Positions 54,801 to 62,850 of a stretch of DNA of 64,000 bases are shown piece by piece (the stretch's first letter is position 1; each line of letters begins with the position of its first letter). The position numbers and the translations under genes were made by a program. The DNA lies in the NCBI GenBank assembly GCA_008973525.1, contig WACJ01000351.1:62001-126000 (forward strand). The letters run 5' to 3'. This DNA comes from Stenopsyche tienmushanensis (Eukaryota > Arthropoda > Insecta > Trichoptera > Stenopsychidae). The notes beneath the pieces are model-generated. The model made no database searches. It was given only the letters and a program-made list of their open reading frames with translations, and was not told the origin of the DNA.

Positions 54801-57800
54801 TGTTGCGCAAATTATCATGACAATTAAAAAAATACATAGAATCTAATAATAATGAGTGAATTTATTGGATTAGGGCTTATACAAAAACAGACATTTTTCA
54901 AAACTGATTTTCGGTTTTCAGTTTTTGAACAAAACCGGTTTTCACCGGTTTTCGGTTTTAAGAAATATAAAATTAAAATAACAGATATAACAATATTACT
55001 CGAATTTTATTCAATGTTAAAGCATTACATCTTATTTATTTATAAATGTGAGTACGAAAAAATATATAACAAATACCTAAAAACAATTATATTTCTAAAA
55101 AATATTTTTATACGCAATGTATGATATTGAAATCTCATAGTTTGGTGTATCCCTTAGCTTGTTCTCGCTGAATGTCGGTGAATGATTGACGCATTAATTC
55201 ACAATATCGATCAAATTTTACATTTGGGAATTCCAGTCAACCCTTCTATAACATGGAGATATACAACGCTATAGAAACAAAATGCTATAGAAAATTAGGC
55301 ACCCAAACAAAATTTTGTACATATTAATTTGTTAACAAAAGCAAGTGATGAATATGCGTAACCTTATATATTTTATCCGTTGCTTATATAAAAGATACTG
55401 CAAACGAAGTGGACACTATAGGAGGGTTGACTGTAATAATGAATGACGTCATCGTGTAAGTTTATAAGCAGTTTGCACATCCTGTGTACGAAAATTTCAC
55501 AGAAGGTTCGCATTTTACTCCAGCCTGCCATATTCAAAACCGGATTTTCAGGACTAAAAACCGGTTTTCGAAGGTACACAATTTTTGCCAAAAAAAACGG
55601 GTTTTGAAAACCGACAAGTCCTACATTAGATACATGGCAATCGAAATAAAGAGAATGCCTACAGCTTCTAAATAGACATAAAAAATTCAGTCTATGTCTA
55701 CTGTTCTATAAACGCAGACTATATAAGACTATAGTACTATAAAGTTTAATACTTCATGACTAAAAATCCTCAATGGCGCTAAAAACGAGCGTTGTCGTAT
55801 GATTACAAAGCAATTTTTTTACTACATTCATATATGAAACCTCAACGATTTTTTCACTATGATTTGTAGTATAAAATTAATTAATGAAAGTTTTTCTGAC
55901 ATTTTCTTTCATTTAAATGGGAAATAGTTCTTAATAATAATTTTTGTACACTTCTTACACGTTTTGATTATTTCATTTTAAATATAATAATAATTTTAAT
56001 AGCTTTAATGCTTATTTATATGTCGACACACTCCATATGATATCTCACCCATATTAAAAACTATTGTACGATATACATTTTGCCAAAATTTTATCAACGA
56101 GTAGTATAATTATTTTATTTCTTTATTTTTCAGAATATTCCAATAAATCCACAGCATTCACAAGATCCATCAATGCAGGTTAGGGTTACCACTATTATAT
56201 ATATATATTTAAAATAGGGCTTATTTGTATAATATTTTTGACGTTAGGTGTTGTTTAGCAATTCGTTTATCCTTATGCTGATATTATTTATGATTTTTTT
56301 ATATTGATGTTGATGTTTTTGCGTGTTTTTTTTTTAATATATAATGGGTTGGGTGGTAACCCTACTTCAGATGGTCGTTAAAAGCCTTGATAAACTGGAC
56401 GTTTGAATAATAAATGTGTAATTTTTGTTGAAAAACCAATTGTTGTTCACAGCGCACCGGTTCAGTACATGGAGAAGATATCCCTTATTGCTTCGGGCTG
56501 CCACTCGTCAGCGGTCAGCCCTTCTTCCCCCACAACTACACCACCCAGGATCAAACTATATCCAAGATTCTCATGCAGTACATAGCCAACTTCGTAAAAC
56601 ACGGGTGAGCATCTATCTATAGTTCTTCTTCATTGTAACGATAATTGATTGACATGTGGAATCCGCTCATATGACAAATTATACAATGCTGTGTCGGATC
56701 CTCTCTATAGATGTATTCTGTCTTAATTTAGCAGTGCGGCGATTGTTTAGGTTGATTTATAGTTCTTGGCGTGTTGGTGCCGTGCTAACACGTGGGTGTG
56801 TAATAAACCAGAGAAAGATTTATGAACGCCGATGTTGGGATATAAAGTCAGACACCTAAGTAATGGGATGCCATAACATATGAGACCTTAGCTCCCTAAT
56901 CCTTAAGTTTTACCCACTGTTTAATTGATAACTGCTCTATAAAACTGTCGCATCTGTGGTGAAAGATGACTTCTGATCCTGTTATGTCTGAGGCCAACGG
57001 ATATTCATTCTGTGCCCTCTAATGATCCTACATAAAACGCCGTGATGAATTATAACAATAAGTCTTTGTTTGGTGAACATTGGCCAAAATTAATTTTGCA
57101 CTGATGTAACGAATAAAATAATTAATTACACAGACGTCTTAATCGATTGATGTGCATTTTATATAGATATAAATTAAATTATTTGCAACATGCTTTGACA
57201 TATAGCATATCTATATCAAAATGTAATTTTTCAATTTGTCATATGCAAAAAAATATATATTTAACTACTCCAAGGAAATAATTTCAAAAAAATCATAAAC
57301 ATTGCTAAATTTTGTTTTTTCAATTTAAATTTGACTTTGACCAACTAATAAAATCTATAGTTATATGATAATGGCGTTCAATAAATCGTTGATGAATTAT
57401 TGAAAAAGGTAGCTTCTTTACGATCCTTAACAAAATACTATTAAAATCACCTTAGTAATAGGAACAGAATAATTAATTGAGGTGTATAAACTATCCCCAA
57501 ATAAAAAAAAGATTTGCCAGAACAAAGAATTCATATTTTTGGCACCAAATGCTAACTGAGGGGAAGATATGAATATTTTAAGTCATCTGATATGAAAAAA
57601 AAAAAACAAAGACGTGGCTAACAATAAGAAAGATCAGTTCAGTGTGATTGCTGGAATATACGTAGAATTTTTCGTTTTGAATTAACAAAACTATTATATT
57701 GGGGCTCAAACATATTTGCATATTTTGAGATTTTATATTTGAGCTCACTTTGTGTCCAAACACAGTGATGAAAACAATTTTGAATTTAATTTTTGGTAGA

Positions 57801-60800
57801 ACTATTGTTCAATATTATTTTTGTGCAACCTATTTTTTTATTGTTTAAGGTAAAATTTCAATATCCGAAACTAACGAAGTCCACACCCGGTATTGTATAT
57901 TGCTTTTTTATTTGAGTTTGAATGCCATAAAAGCTATTAAAATACTCAAATATGTTTATTTTGGAGTGATAACAATATTGGTTCCAGACATTTAAATTGG
58001 GCAAAAGAAGCTTAAGGGATGAACTGAGAATGGGAGAACCTTTGAGTTTTGATAAAGATGCATTAACATCCTTAAATTAAACTGGAAAAATCTATAACTG
58101 CATAAGTTTATTGTCGACAGTCAGAAGTTTTGCATCAAAAATTTAAATAAAAACGTCCGTATTTTTTCAACAGAAAAAAGACAATACAGCTTCATGATAA
58201 TGCGTATCCTCATAAAGCAAAATTGGTACTGGATAAAATAAAGGAATTAAATTGGGAAATATTACCGCATTCCTCTAATTCACTGGACCTTCCCCCGATG
58301 AATTTTCACCTTTTCAGGTTCATGGATTACATCATGTCATTGATATTCAGTTACTAGATTTTTTTATATTTATATACAGAGTAAGATTAAGTAATTAATG
58401 AATTTAGATAATTATGATAACAAAATTGTGTTGAAAAGATGTAAGAAATTTTTCCGTATTTAAGATGTTATGAGCTTTCGTTTGAAATATATTTTCTTGT
58501 GAATTTCATATTCATGTTATGTTCTTATCGCTCCTTCTAAAGTCTGCCCTCTTCTACCCTACTCCGTATTTGGCAGAGCTTTGTAAGAAGATAACCAGCT
58601 TAGCGAGACAGCTTTTAAGAAGCCGCAAACACAAAGTGCCTCTTGCTCCCTAATTATTCCATAATTAAGAATTTTAAAAATGTTCAACATTTATAATTCA
58701 TCTGCACCTTGCGAGACCTACTACCAAATTTTTCGGCTCGGCGACCTTTCTGAGAGTAATGAGATAATTATAAAAATATAAGACATTAATTTCTCGTTAT
58801 CGCTTATTTTCCACGAAGGCTGTATAGGTACGAAAGCGCGAGGATAAATTTATGAATGTCCTCATTTTGCAGAGATCCGAACGCGCTTTCACCCTCACCG
58901 GCCGCCCCTGTGCCTCCAACCCAGCAGGATCAGGACGCCACTCCAGCCACCCCACTACCATTCTGGGACACTTATGATACCATCAACCAGTTATATTTGG
59001 AAATAGGTATGAATATCACAATAAAATCATCGAACATGTTTATTGAAGTTCATATTTAAAAATGATTTTTTAAACAATTCAGGATCAAAACCAGAGATGC
59101 GCAATCATTATCGAGGTCATAAAATGTCACTTTGGCTTTCATTAATTCCACAATTACATAGACCGGGCGAAGCTGGACTCGCTGACATGTCCATGCGGCA
59201 TCATCATTTCCTCGAAGAAGGAGCTCATTATTATGAAGGTAAGGGTTTAAAATATCCTTTTTAGTGACTAGCCAATTTGACGTAATTTGATAAAAACTTT
59301 ATTGTAAAAAAATCAAGAATAATCATACGAAATAAAGGAAAAATTAATGCAAATTGTATAACAATACTTGCTGAAAATCATACAAACTATATTAATTGAA
59401 TATCATTAGAAAAAATAAATAAATCAATGTTCTTGTTTCAGGCTTTAATTTCGAGAATTATTTTATGCAAATTATTCAATTATCGCGCAAATATATTTAC
59501 ATTAGTCGATAGGCATATATAAATCAGATGAATATATGAAGAGTACTTGAAACTTAGTTCTTTTCAACTTATCTTTTGAATCGTTCATAATGACACGAGT
59601 GCTTTGTTGATTTGATCGTCATCTTATGTGCTTGATATCTTCATAATATAGCTTAAAGATAAGCAAAAATGAATTTTATTCTGAGACACCATGTCGGCAA
59701 TATTTTTATTTTAGTTAGATCAGCGGTTCTTAAACAGGGGTCTGTGAAAATATAAAAAAAACATGCATCTATGCTTGAACAAGATATTTTCATGGAATTA
59801 TTTACAGAAAACATTATAAGAAGATTTGATCAATATTTTACGAAAAAATGTTTATTTGCTTGAAAAATTAAGTCTCAAGAACGACAAAAATTGTGACTAC
59901 ATAAGTTTTAGAACTGCTGAGTTAGAAGATGATTGTTATCATTATCTAAATTGTTTTATGTCTTACAGGTTCGGTCCGTCCTCAATCGATGCAGCGACCA
60001 AATTTACCACATTTAATTTTACCATCAACGCCTCCAGCACGTCCAGCATTGCCTTCAGCTCGACCTCCAGCTCCATCTGCCACTGGGGCGGCTGTGCCTC
60101 CTCTTCAGCCAGTACTTGCACCTACTACCGAATGTCCACCAAATACAACAATATCCAACAGGAATATCCACAAAGATAATAATAACTTGCTAAGAAAGCT
60201 GGCATCAAGTCATTATCAAAGTTATACCACAGCTTTGACTGTCACCATAGCGGTCGGTTGTTTCTTGCTCCTGCTGAATATTTTGATATTCGCCGGTATA
60301 TATCATCAAAGAGATAGAAACAACGGAAGCTTTGGCGATAAGAAAAAGGAAGAATTAGCTGAAGCTGGAAGTTGTAGTACGTCTTCGGGCGGTGAAAATT
60401 ATGATGCTAAAACTTTAAATTTTGAGACTCAGGGTCAAAGTTTCGAAGGTAATAAAAGTGGTTTCAGTTACGATACGGCATATCAAATGAAGTCTGGTTC
60501 TAAATTCGATTTGAGAACTTTTCCGTCGGATTGCGGCAAAACTGCTTTCGGGGAATATAGTTGTTACGACGAAAAGAACTTGGCTGCACAATACGAGAAG
60601 CGAAGTTTGGCCGATATTACTCTGTGTTCCGTTCCGGATAGTACGGAAATGCAAGATTATCGGAAATCGCCCTCGAAGCGCTGCGAGAACGGAAGCAGCA
60701 TCGTTAAGATCGATACTCAAAAACCGGATATTCAGCGGATCAACAACCAAAGCATAAGGAGCTTGGAAAATCAGACGAGCAGCTTCCACGAAAATGGAAG

Positions 60801-61215
60801 CAGATTGAGCTTGACCAGCGTCCACGATCGTCCTTCGAGAACGAGTACTTTCGGCGAGCCCGTCAAAGTCACTGACAGTTCAACACAGGTGAAGTTTTCA
60901 ACTGCTGGATGCTCAGGCGAAAAGCAGACCACGTTCGGTCCTGATGGTCCTTGCGAAGAGGACATAGCTTGTAGTTCTAGTTCAGATGATAATGGGTTTA
61001 AGACTAGAGAATCTGTTAGTGTAGGTGCTCAATCGGATCCCACGACTTGCGACGTGGGCACCGGCATAGATAGAAGTCCTTCTATTCCCGAAGCGCCTCC
61101 GCCTCCCAAGGCAGGGCCCCCTGCGACAGGAATCCTGAGGCAGACTAACCCCAGCACATCAAACACGACAGGGATCATGAAGAAACGAGTACAAATACAA
61201 GAGATATCCGTATGA
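33724..61215 (+). CDS. Nlg: Neuroligin gene, 3' twelve exons (5' exons not in window)
   Basis: Neuroligins are postsynaptic type I membrane adhesion proteins. They bind presynaptic neurexin through a catalytically dead cholinesterase-like domain and recruit scaffolds through the cytoplasmic tail. Twelve exons join in frame (33724-33867, 38824-39012, 42027-42112, 42831-42998, 43118-43241, 49837-50033, 50926-51048, 56134-56178, 56453-56604, 58873-59006, 59083-59238, 59969-61215). They give about 920 residues with the 15-codon exon or 905 without it. All introns are GT-AG, from 76 to 6595 bases. The protein shows a VYVHGESYEW-type strand, GHGTG at the nucleophile elbow (Ser replaced by Gly), a conserved Cys pair, the VHGED histidine region, one transmembrane helix and a long tail. 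The first exon begins in phase 1, so upstream coding sequence must exist; the signal peptide and the EDCLYLN-type region were looked for and not seen. The paralogue within the insect neuroligin set was not decided. Confidence 0.95.
36195..36436 (+). repeat. Dispersed repeat family B, copy 2
   Basis: The most complete of three copies. It runs from GCGTCACGAAAAGTGAAACT through CATATACATCAAAAACACGC, GCGCATGCGC (36294-36303), CATAAAGCAACC and TATATTACACAAACACAG to AGTTTCCGTTAAC. The TTAA at the end may be a piggyBac-type target site. Confidence 0.75.
38157..38240 (+). mobile_element. Mariner 3'-tail fragment, sister of 24418-24486
   Basis: About 80 bases closely match the 3' end of the mariner fragment at 24228-24486, including a shared TTCCGGGTTATATTTGAATC. 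The upstream transposase is not recognisable here. It lies in the intron between neuroligin exons a and b. Confidence 0.6.
38824..39012 (+). CDS. Nlg: Neuroligin exon b: dead nucleophile-elbow exon
   Basis: Encodes FLKTSGKGAAQGNFGLMDL, then WLRENLPAFGGDPERVTLMG, then HGTGAALANF. In active cholinesterases this place holds the G-E-S-A-G nucleophile motif. Here it reads G-H-G-T-G, so the serine is glycine and the domain cannot be an esterase of the usual mechanism, as in all neuroligins. The acceptor is TTTTAG ending at 38823 and the donor GTATTG starts at 39013. Length 189 bases, phase 1 in and out. The end VAK plus a split Glu codon joins smoothly to ELLQRV of the next exon. Confidence 0.96.
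39905..41132 (-). mobile_element. Full-length-sized mariner carrying a nested repeat
   Basis: 28-base inverted repeats at 39905-39932 and 41105-41132 match at 25 positions, and each is bordered by TA (39903-39904, 41133-41134). On the minus strand an eroded N-terminal transposase segment is legible near the right end: IRATNTIN, IYGPVPTI and YWFKHFKSG (about 40840-40960), similar to the mariner INEVYGPDAVS...WFKKFRSG region. Positions 40108-40545 belong to another repeat family also found at 28265-28466, so that repeat probably inserted into the mariner. Total length 1228 bases. Confidence 0.8.
40108..40545 (+). repeat. Dispersed repeat family C, copy 2, nested in mariner
   Basis: Longer copy of family C starting ACACTCAAACCTCTTTTTAT and ending near GAACGCATCTAATC. 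It lies wholly inside the mariner at 39905-41132, so it inserted after the mariner did. Confidence 0.65.
42027..42112 (+). CDS. Nlg: Neuroligin exon c
   Basis: Encodes ELLQRVILFSGSGLSSWALQ and then REPLTVKRK, matching the neuroligin/cholinesterase segment (xLFxRxIxxSGSxLSSWA) after the nucleophile elbow. The acceptor is TTTTTTGCAG ending at 42026; the donor AAG|GTATGT is at 42113. Length 86 bases, phase 1 in and phase 0 out. Confidence 0.96.
42113..42830 (+). other. Neuroligin intron c-d (718 bases)
   Basis: Very AT-rich, with no element recognised. Confidence 0.85.
42831..42998 (+). CDS. Nlg: Neuroligin exon d: disulfide-loop exon
   Basis: Encodes VAEQTGCHGDLLEDDIAPCL, then RTKSLTELLSVRIDPPRFLP, then GFAPFVDGTVLLNPSQ. 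The two Cys separated by 11 residues correspond to the conserved intradomain disulfide of neuroligins, and FAPFVDG is the equivalent of the cholinesterase F-x-P-x-V-D-G strand. Length 168 bases, phase 0 both sides. It is followed by an intron of only 119 bases. Confidence 0.96.
43118..43241 (+). CDS. Nlg: Neuroligin exon e
   Basis: Encodes VTAPSFSVGQNPSSASTVAT, then AAGYELADFPDRALLFGLTS, then T and a split codon. A Ser/Ala-rich loop precedes the FGLTST strand. With the next exon this gives GLTSTE, in which the Glu lines up by eye with the acid residue of the cholinesterase triad. The acceptor is TTTCGTAG ending at 43117; the donor GTAATA starts at 43242. Length 124 bases, phase 0 in and phase 1 out. 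Confidence 0.94.
43711..43726 (-). terminator. Pol III terminator of tRNA-Thr
   Basis: On the minus strand this reads as T6, A, T9, starting 8 bases past the tRNA 3' end; T4 or more is the usual RNA polymerase III stop. Confidence 0.75.
43735..43807 (-). tRNA. tRNA-Thr (anticodon UGU), antisense in a neuroligin intron
   Basis: On the minus strand a complete 73-base cloverleaf can be folded. The acceptor stem GCCTCCA/TGGGGGC has 7 pairs including one T-G wobble, with discriminator A. The D-arm is GCTC-AGTGGTTA-GAGC. The anticodon stem CTGGT/ACCAG has loop CTTGTAA, giving anticodon TGT. The T-arm is GAGAG-TTCAATT-CTCTC. The A and B boxes are intact and there is no intron. T runs immediately downstream on the minus strand (complement of 43711-43719 and 43721-43726) suit Pol III termination. 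It lies in the 6595-base intron between exons e and f. Confidence 0.95.
44885..45590 (-). repeat. Dispersed repeat family D, copy 2
   Basis: Minus-strand copy of family D, about 700 bases and GC-richer than its surroundings, with an ATCATCATCAT start on the plus strand that is the tail. It extends further 5' than copy 1 (which starts opposite about 45180). Open frames within it on the plus strand (44889-45404) are antisense to the repeat and have no recognisable product. It lies in the intron between neuroligin exons e and f. Confidence 0.7.
48431..48855 (+). repeat. Dispersed repeat family A, copy 3
   Basis: Plus-strand copy of family A with GAGACAAAGACGAAGAGAG, CATACAATTGTATAGATCGT, TGACACTGTTTATTTATTTA and an end CTCACTACTCAAAGAGTCAA that mirrors the TTAACCCTTTGAGTAG end of copy 2 in eroded form. 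It lies in the intron between neuroligin exons e and f. Confidence 0.7.
49837..50033 (+). CDS. Nlg: Neuroligin exon f
   Basis: Encodes ESYLDLSAQDLEFGFNETRR, then DRILRTYVRNAYYFHLNEIF, then STLKNEYTDWDRPVQNPLNV and RDATLE. NEYTDW and the LSAQDLEFGFNETRRDRIL run are strong insect neuroligin signatures. NET is a candidate N-glycosylation site. The acceptor is TTTTGCAG ending at 49836; the donor GAG|GTAAGT is at 50034. Length 197 bases, phase 1 in and phase 0 out. Confidence 0.97.
50034..50925 (+). other. Neuroligin intron f-g (892 bases)
   Basis: AT-rich, with no element recognised. Confidence 0.85.
50926..51048 (+). CDS. Nlg: Neuroligin exon g
   Basis: Encodes VLSDGHTAAPLIRLGYLHAM, then RGGKTFFAHFQHLSSDRDYP and Q. 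This is the cholinesterase SDxxFxxPxxxxAxxH-type helix followed by the strand leading to the catalytic-His loop. The acceptor is TTCCACAG ending at 50925; the donor CAG|GTATAA is at 51049. Length 123 bases, phase 0 on both sides. Confidence 0.96.
52150..52326 (+). repeat. Dispersed repeat family B, copy 3
   Basis: Matches copy 2 over ACATCAAAAACACCCTATGC, GCGCATGCGC (52197-52206), CATAAAGCAACC, TATATTACACAAACA and the same AGTTTCCGTTAAC end. It lies in the intron between neuroligin exons g and the cassette exon. Confidence 0.75.
52343..52358. repeat. Short hairpin next to TTAA, piggyBac-like end
   Basis: TTAA at 52323-52326 is followed by CCACTTAAGCGTCAAT and the hairpin GACTCA-CCAA-TGAGTC. 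TTAACC plus a subterminal palindrome is seen in many piggyBac-type MITEs. It abuts the end of repeat family B copy 3. Confidence 0.4.
54871..55623. mobile_element. hAT-like MITE with AAACCGG-rich ends
   Basis: Ends are TAGGGCTTATAC at 54871 and, inverted, TAGGACTTGTCGG ending at 55623. Both run inward into repeats of AAAACCGG/CCGGTTTT. Flanking octamers tattggat (54863-54870) and cattagat (55624-55631) agree at 6 of 8 positions, as expected for an old hAT 8-base target duplication. No transposase is seen in the 753 bases. Confidence 0.6.
56134..56178 (+). CDS. Nlg: Candidate 45-base cassette exon of neuroligin
   Basis: Forty-five bases encoding NIPINPQHSQDPSMQ lie between a pyrimidine-rich acceptor (ends CAG at 56133) and a GTTAGG donor at 56179. 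It is phase 0 on both sides with no stop, so it can be included or skipped without changing frame. Its neighbours join directly as DRDYPQ-RTGSVHGED, which resembles the uninterrupted join remembered for Drosophila neuroligins. The insert sits in the loop just before the VHGED histidine region, a position different from vertebrate splice sites A and B as far as can be judged. No transcript evidence is available, so its use is inferred. Confidence 0.6.
56453..56604 (+). CDS. Nlg: Neuroligin exon h: catalytic-His-loop exon
   Basis: Encodes RTGSVHGEDIPYCFGLPLVS, then GQPFFPHNYTTQDQTISKIL, then MQYIANFVKHG (last Gly codon split). VHGEDIPYCFG corresponds to the cholinesterase HGxE-x-x-FVFG segment, so the triad histidine is retained although the serine is lost. 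NYT is a candidate N-glycosylation site. The acceptor is TTGTTCACAG ending at 56452; the donor GTGAGC starts at 56605. Length 152 bases, phase 0 in and phase 2 out. Confidence 0.96.
56605..58872 (+). other. Neuroligin intron h-i (2268 bases)
   Basis: Holds the mariner remnant at 57979-58325. Otherwise no element was recognised. Confidence 0.85.
57979..58325 (+). mobile_element. Mariner transposase remnant
   Basis: Plus strand reads WFQTFKLGKRSLRDELRMGE and then PLSFDKDALTSLN and a stop (57979-58079). After a gap it reads LHDNAYPHKAKLVLDKIKEL and NWEILPHSSNSLDLPPMNFH with LFR (about 58196-58325). These are the mariner N-terminal and D2-D3 regions. The third catalytic Asp is replaced by Asn (PPMN for APSD) and the middle is lost. 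It sits in the intron before neuroligin exon i. Confidence 0.8.
58873..59006 (+). CDS. Nlg: Neuroligin exon i: end of globular domain and Pro/Thr spacer
   Basis: Completes the Gly codon and encodes DPNALSPSPAAPVPPTQQDQ, then DATPATPLPFWDTYDTINQL and YLEI plus a split Gly codon. FWDTYDTINQLYLEIG is the conserved end of the cholinesterase-like domain; the Pro/Ala/Thr-rich run is a flexible spacer. The acceptor is CATTTTGCAG ending at 58872; the donor GTATGA starts at 59007. Length 134 bases, phase 2 in and phase 1 out. Confidence 0.95.
59083..59238 (+). CDS. Nlg: Neuroligin exon j: membrane-proximal juxtaglobular segment
   Basis: Encodes SKPEMRNHYRGHKMSLWLSL, then IPQLHRPGEAGLADMSMRHH, then HFLEEGAHYYE. 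The HYRGHKMSLWLSLIPQLHRPG stretch is characteristic of insect neuroligins between the globular domain and the stalk. The preceding intron is only 76 bases (59007-59082). The donor GTAAGG starts at 59239. Length 156 bases, phase 1 in and out. Confidence 0.96.
59239..59968 (+). other. Neuroligin intron j to terminal exon (730 bases)
   Basis: AT-rich, with no element recognised. Short frames running into the terminal exon in another frame are artefacts. Confidence 0.85.
59969..61215 (+). CDS. Nlg: Neuroligin terminal exon: stalk, transmembrane helix, cytoplasmic tail
   Basis: Begins GSVRPQSMQRPN after acceptor CTTACAG (59968) and is open to TGA at 61213-61215. A Pro/Ala-rich stalk (60000-60130, with NTT as a possible glycosylation site) leads to the hydrophobic helix ALTVTIAVGCFLLLLNILIF with trailing AGIY (60229-60300), followed by a basic stop-transfer HQRDR. 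The tail is about 304 residues, longer than in vertebrate neuroligins. It is Ser/Thr-rich, with LRTFPS (60511-60528) fitting the WIRS consensus, a PPPPK run near 61090-61110, and the end IQEISV. The tail otherwise looks disordered. The antisense frame over 60415-60825 is a shadow of this exon. Confidence 0.97.
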
Positions 61216-61385
61216 GAGAACATTTTTTTATAGTGTTTAATGAACGTGATTTAAAACAATGTGTGACGTTGAGACAACTCAACGATATTTTTTATCATTA
61301 TTAAATAGAGGTGCTGTCGTATAGAAACTATAAGTTTCGATTTCAATACCTTGAAGATTTTCAAACCAAACTTTATTGATTTGCG

Positions 61386-61391
61386 AATAAA
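61386..61391 (+). promoter_or_regulatory. Candidate polyadenylation signal
   Basis: AATAAA, 171 bases after the neuroligin stop codon, is the first canonical hexamer downstream. Such hexamers are common by chance in AT-rich DNA and several others follow (for example near 62253 and 63680), so the true 3' end is not fixed. Confidence 0.3.
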
Positions 61392-61768
61392 TTAATATAA
61401 AATGTTGTCTGATGATACTTTGATATTTAACTAGATGAGAATAATTATGACTGTGTTTTAATATATATGATGCATTTACCGTAAACGAAATAATTGACAA
61501 AATCATCAACATTCCAAAGAAAAACCCATTTAAGTTCAATCCTTAATATGAACAGATAAACCACCAACATTTTTTTTACACTCTTAACAAGAAATCATCA
61601 AATATATAAACGTTTTTTAAATCAATATTAAAACAAGACATGATTTTTATAGGAAGTTTTAATTTTATTTAAATATCATCTAATCTTTATCAACAATTGA
61701 CTATGAAATGCAGGCGTTCCTTTATTTTGAAAATACAAATTTATTAGTATATGTTAAATGAGAACTAA

Positions 61769-61815
61769 TGCGCATGCGTTGAAACTGTCAAAAATGCAAT
61801 AACAACGCATGCGCA
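61769..61815. repeat. Perfect 13-base inverted repeat containing GCGCATGCG
   Basis: TGCGCATGCGTTG (61769-61781) and its exact complement CAACGCATGCGCA (61803-61815) are separated by 21 bases. Each arm itself contains the near-palindrome GCGCATGCG. It lies about 550 bases after the neuroligin stop and could be in the 3' UTR or beyond. Confidence 0.85.
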
Positions 61816-62810
61816 GTAAAAAAGTATTTGGAAATGGACATAATATTGGAACACTTGCATTTTAAAATACCTATTAAAATTCATATTTACATTGTACTTT
61901 TCATTTGACAATTTTACAATTTAAAATCATAGCATAGTGAATACACTTGGATTTGATAAAAAAAAACATATTTTTGTCCGATACTTTGTCTAAATATTGA
62001 TGTTTTTTCTATTTAAAAAAGCATTTAAGAAATCATAGTAGGATTTCATCTGCGATACGATCAATTTTTTTGTTATAATATTTGATAATGATTATATAGA
62101 CTATATCCTCACCCTGCCGACAATTTATGCGGTTGCGTCATAAACCGCGCGAAAAAAGTCTTCATGAGATATTTGTCGGATGATTAGATTGTTAATGATC
62201 TGCATAAATTATAAAATGGGTGCATACATTTTTTTGAGGTTTATTAATATTAAATAAAATCATGTCCTTGTTGCAAAATATATTTATTATATGTAATAGT
62301 TGAATTTTATTGAATTTTTATTAGTACAATATTCAAAGCCACACCCAAATGAGGTATACTGCAATGTATGAAATAATTAATTCCTATGAAAGAATACAGT
62401 TTTTATATTTGTAATATTTATAAATATTAGCGATTTTTTAAAAATTTAATAAATTGATTTTTTAAATAACCGCGACGCTCGATAATCCGGAAATTAAAGA
62501 CGCTTGAAGATTGTGTGTGGCTATAGAAGGAATTGATTTTCCTCGCACTGTGATTTGTTATTTTTTTCATATAGATTTACCGATATACCAAACAAAAATC
62601 ATAGATAAAATTGTTACGATCGTATACTTCAATCGCTAATTTTTGAATCATCAAAAATAGGTACAAGAATACTGAGAATCAGGGTTATATTACGATATTA
62701 TGTTTTCATTTCAGATTGTTCCAATATGAATTCGAAATGAGTAAAAAAGTTAAATTCAATATTTTATTTGGATACTTATAAAGTTTAACAAGGTAAAAGT
62801 GTACATTTGC

Positions 62811-62850
62811 ATATATATATATATATATATACGTATATATATATAATATA
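62811..62850. repeat. (AT)n microsatellite with one CG interruption
   Basis: AT units over about 40 bases, interrupted once by ACGT near 62831. It lies downstream of the neuroligin stop. Confidence 0.9.

Larger units (their letters stand above)
51049..56133 (+). other. Neuroligin intron g to cassette exon (5085 bases)
   Basis: Holds repeat family B copy 3, a piggyBac-like end, a GC-richer block at about 53120-54060 with no coding signature, and the hAT-like MITE at 54871-55623. Confidence 0.8.

Noticed and set aside
59826..60179. 117-codon plus-strand frame overlapping the start of the last neuroligin exon.
   Set aside because: It runs through the intron acceptor in a different frame from the exon; Ser/Thr richness is a frame-shifted reading of the Pro/Ala stalk.
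60415..60825. 136-codon antisense open frame.
   Set aside because: It is a shadow of the neuroligin terminal exon, whose plus-strand frame is clearly the coding one.
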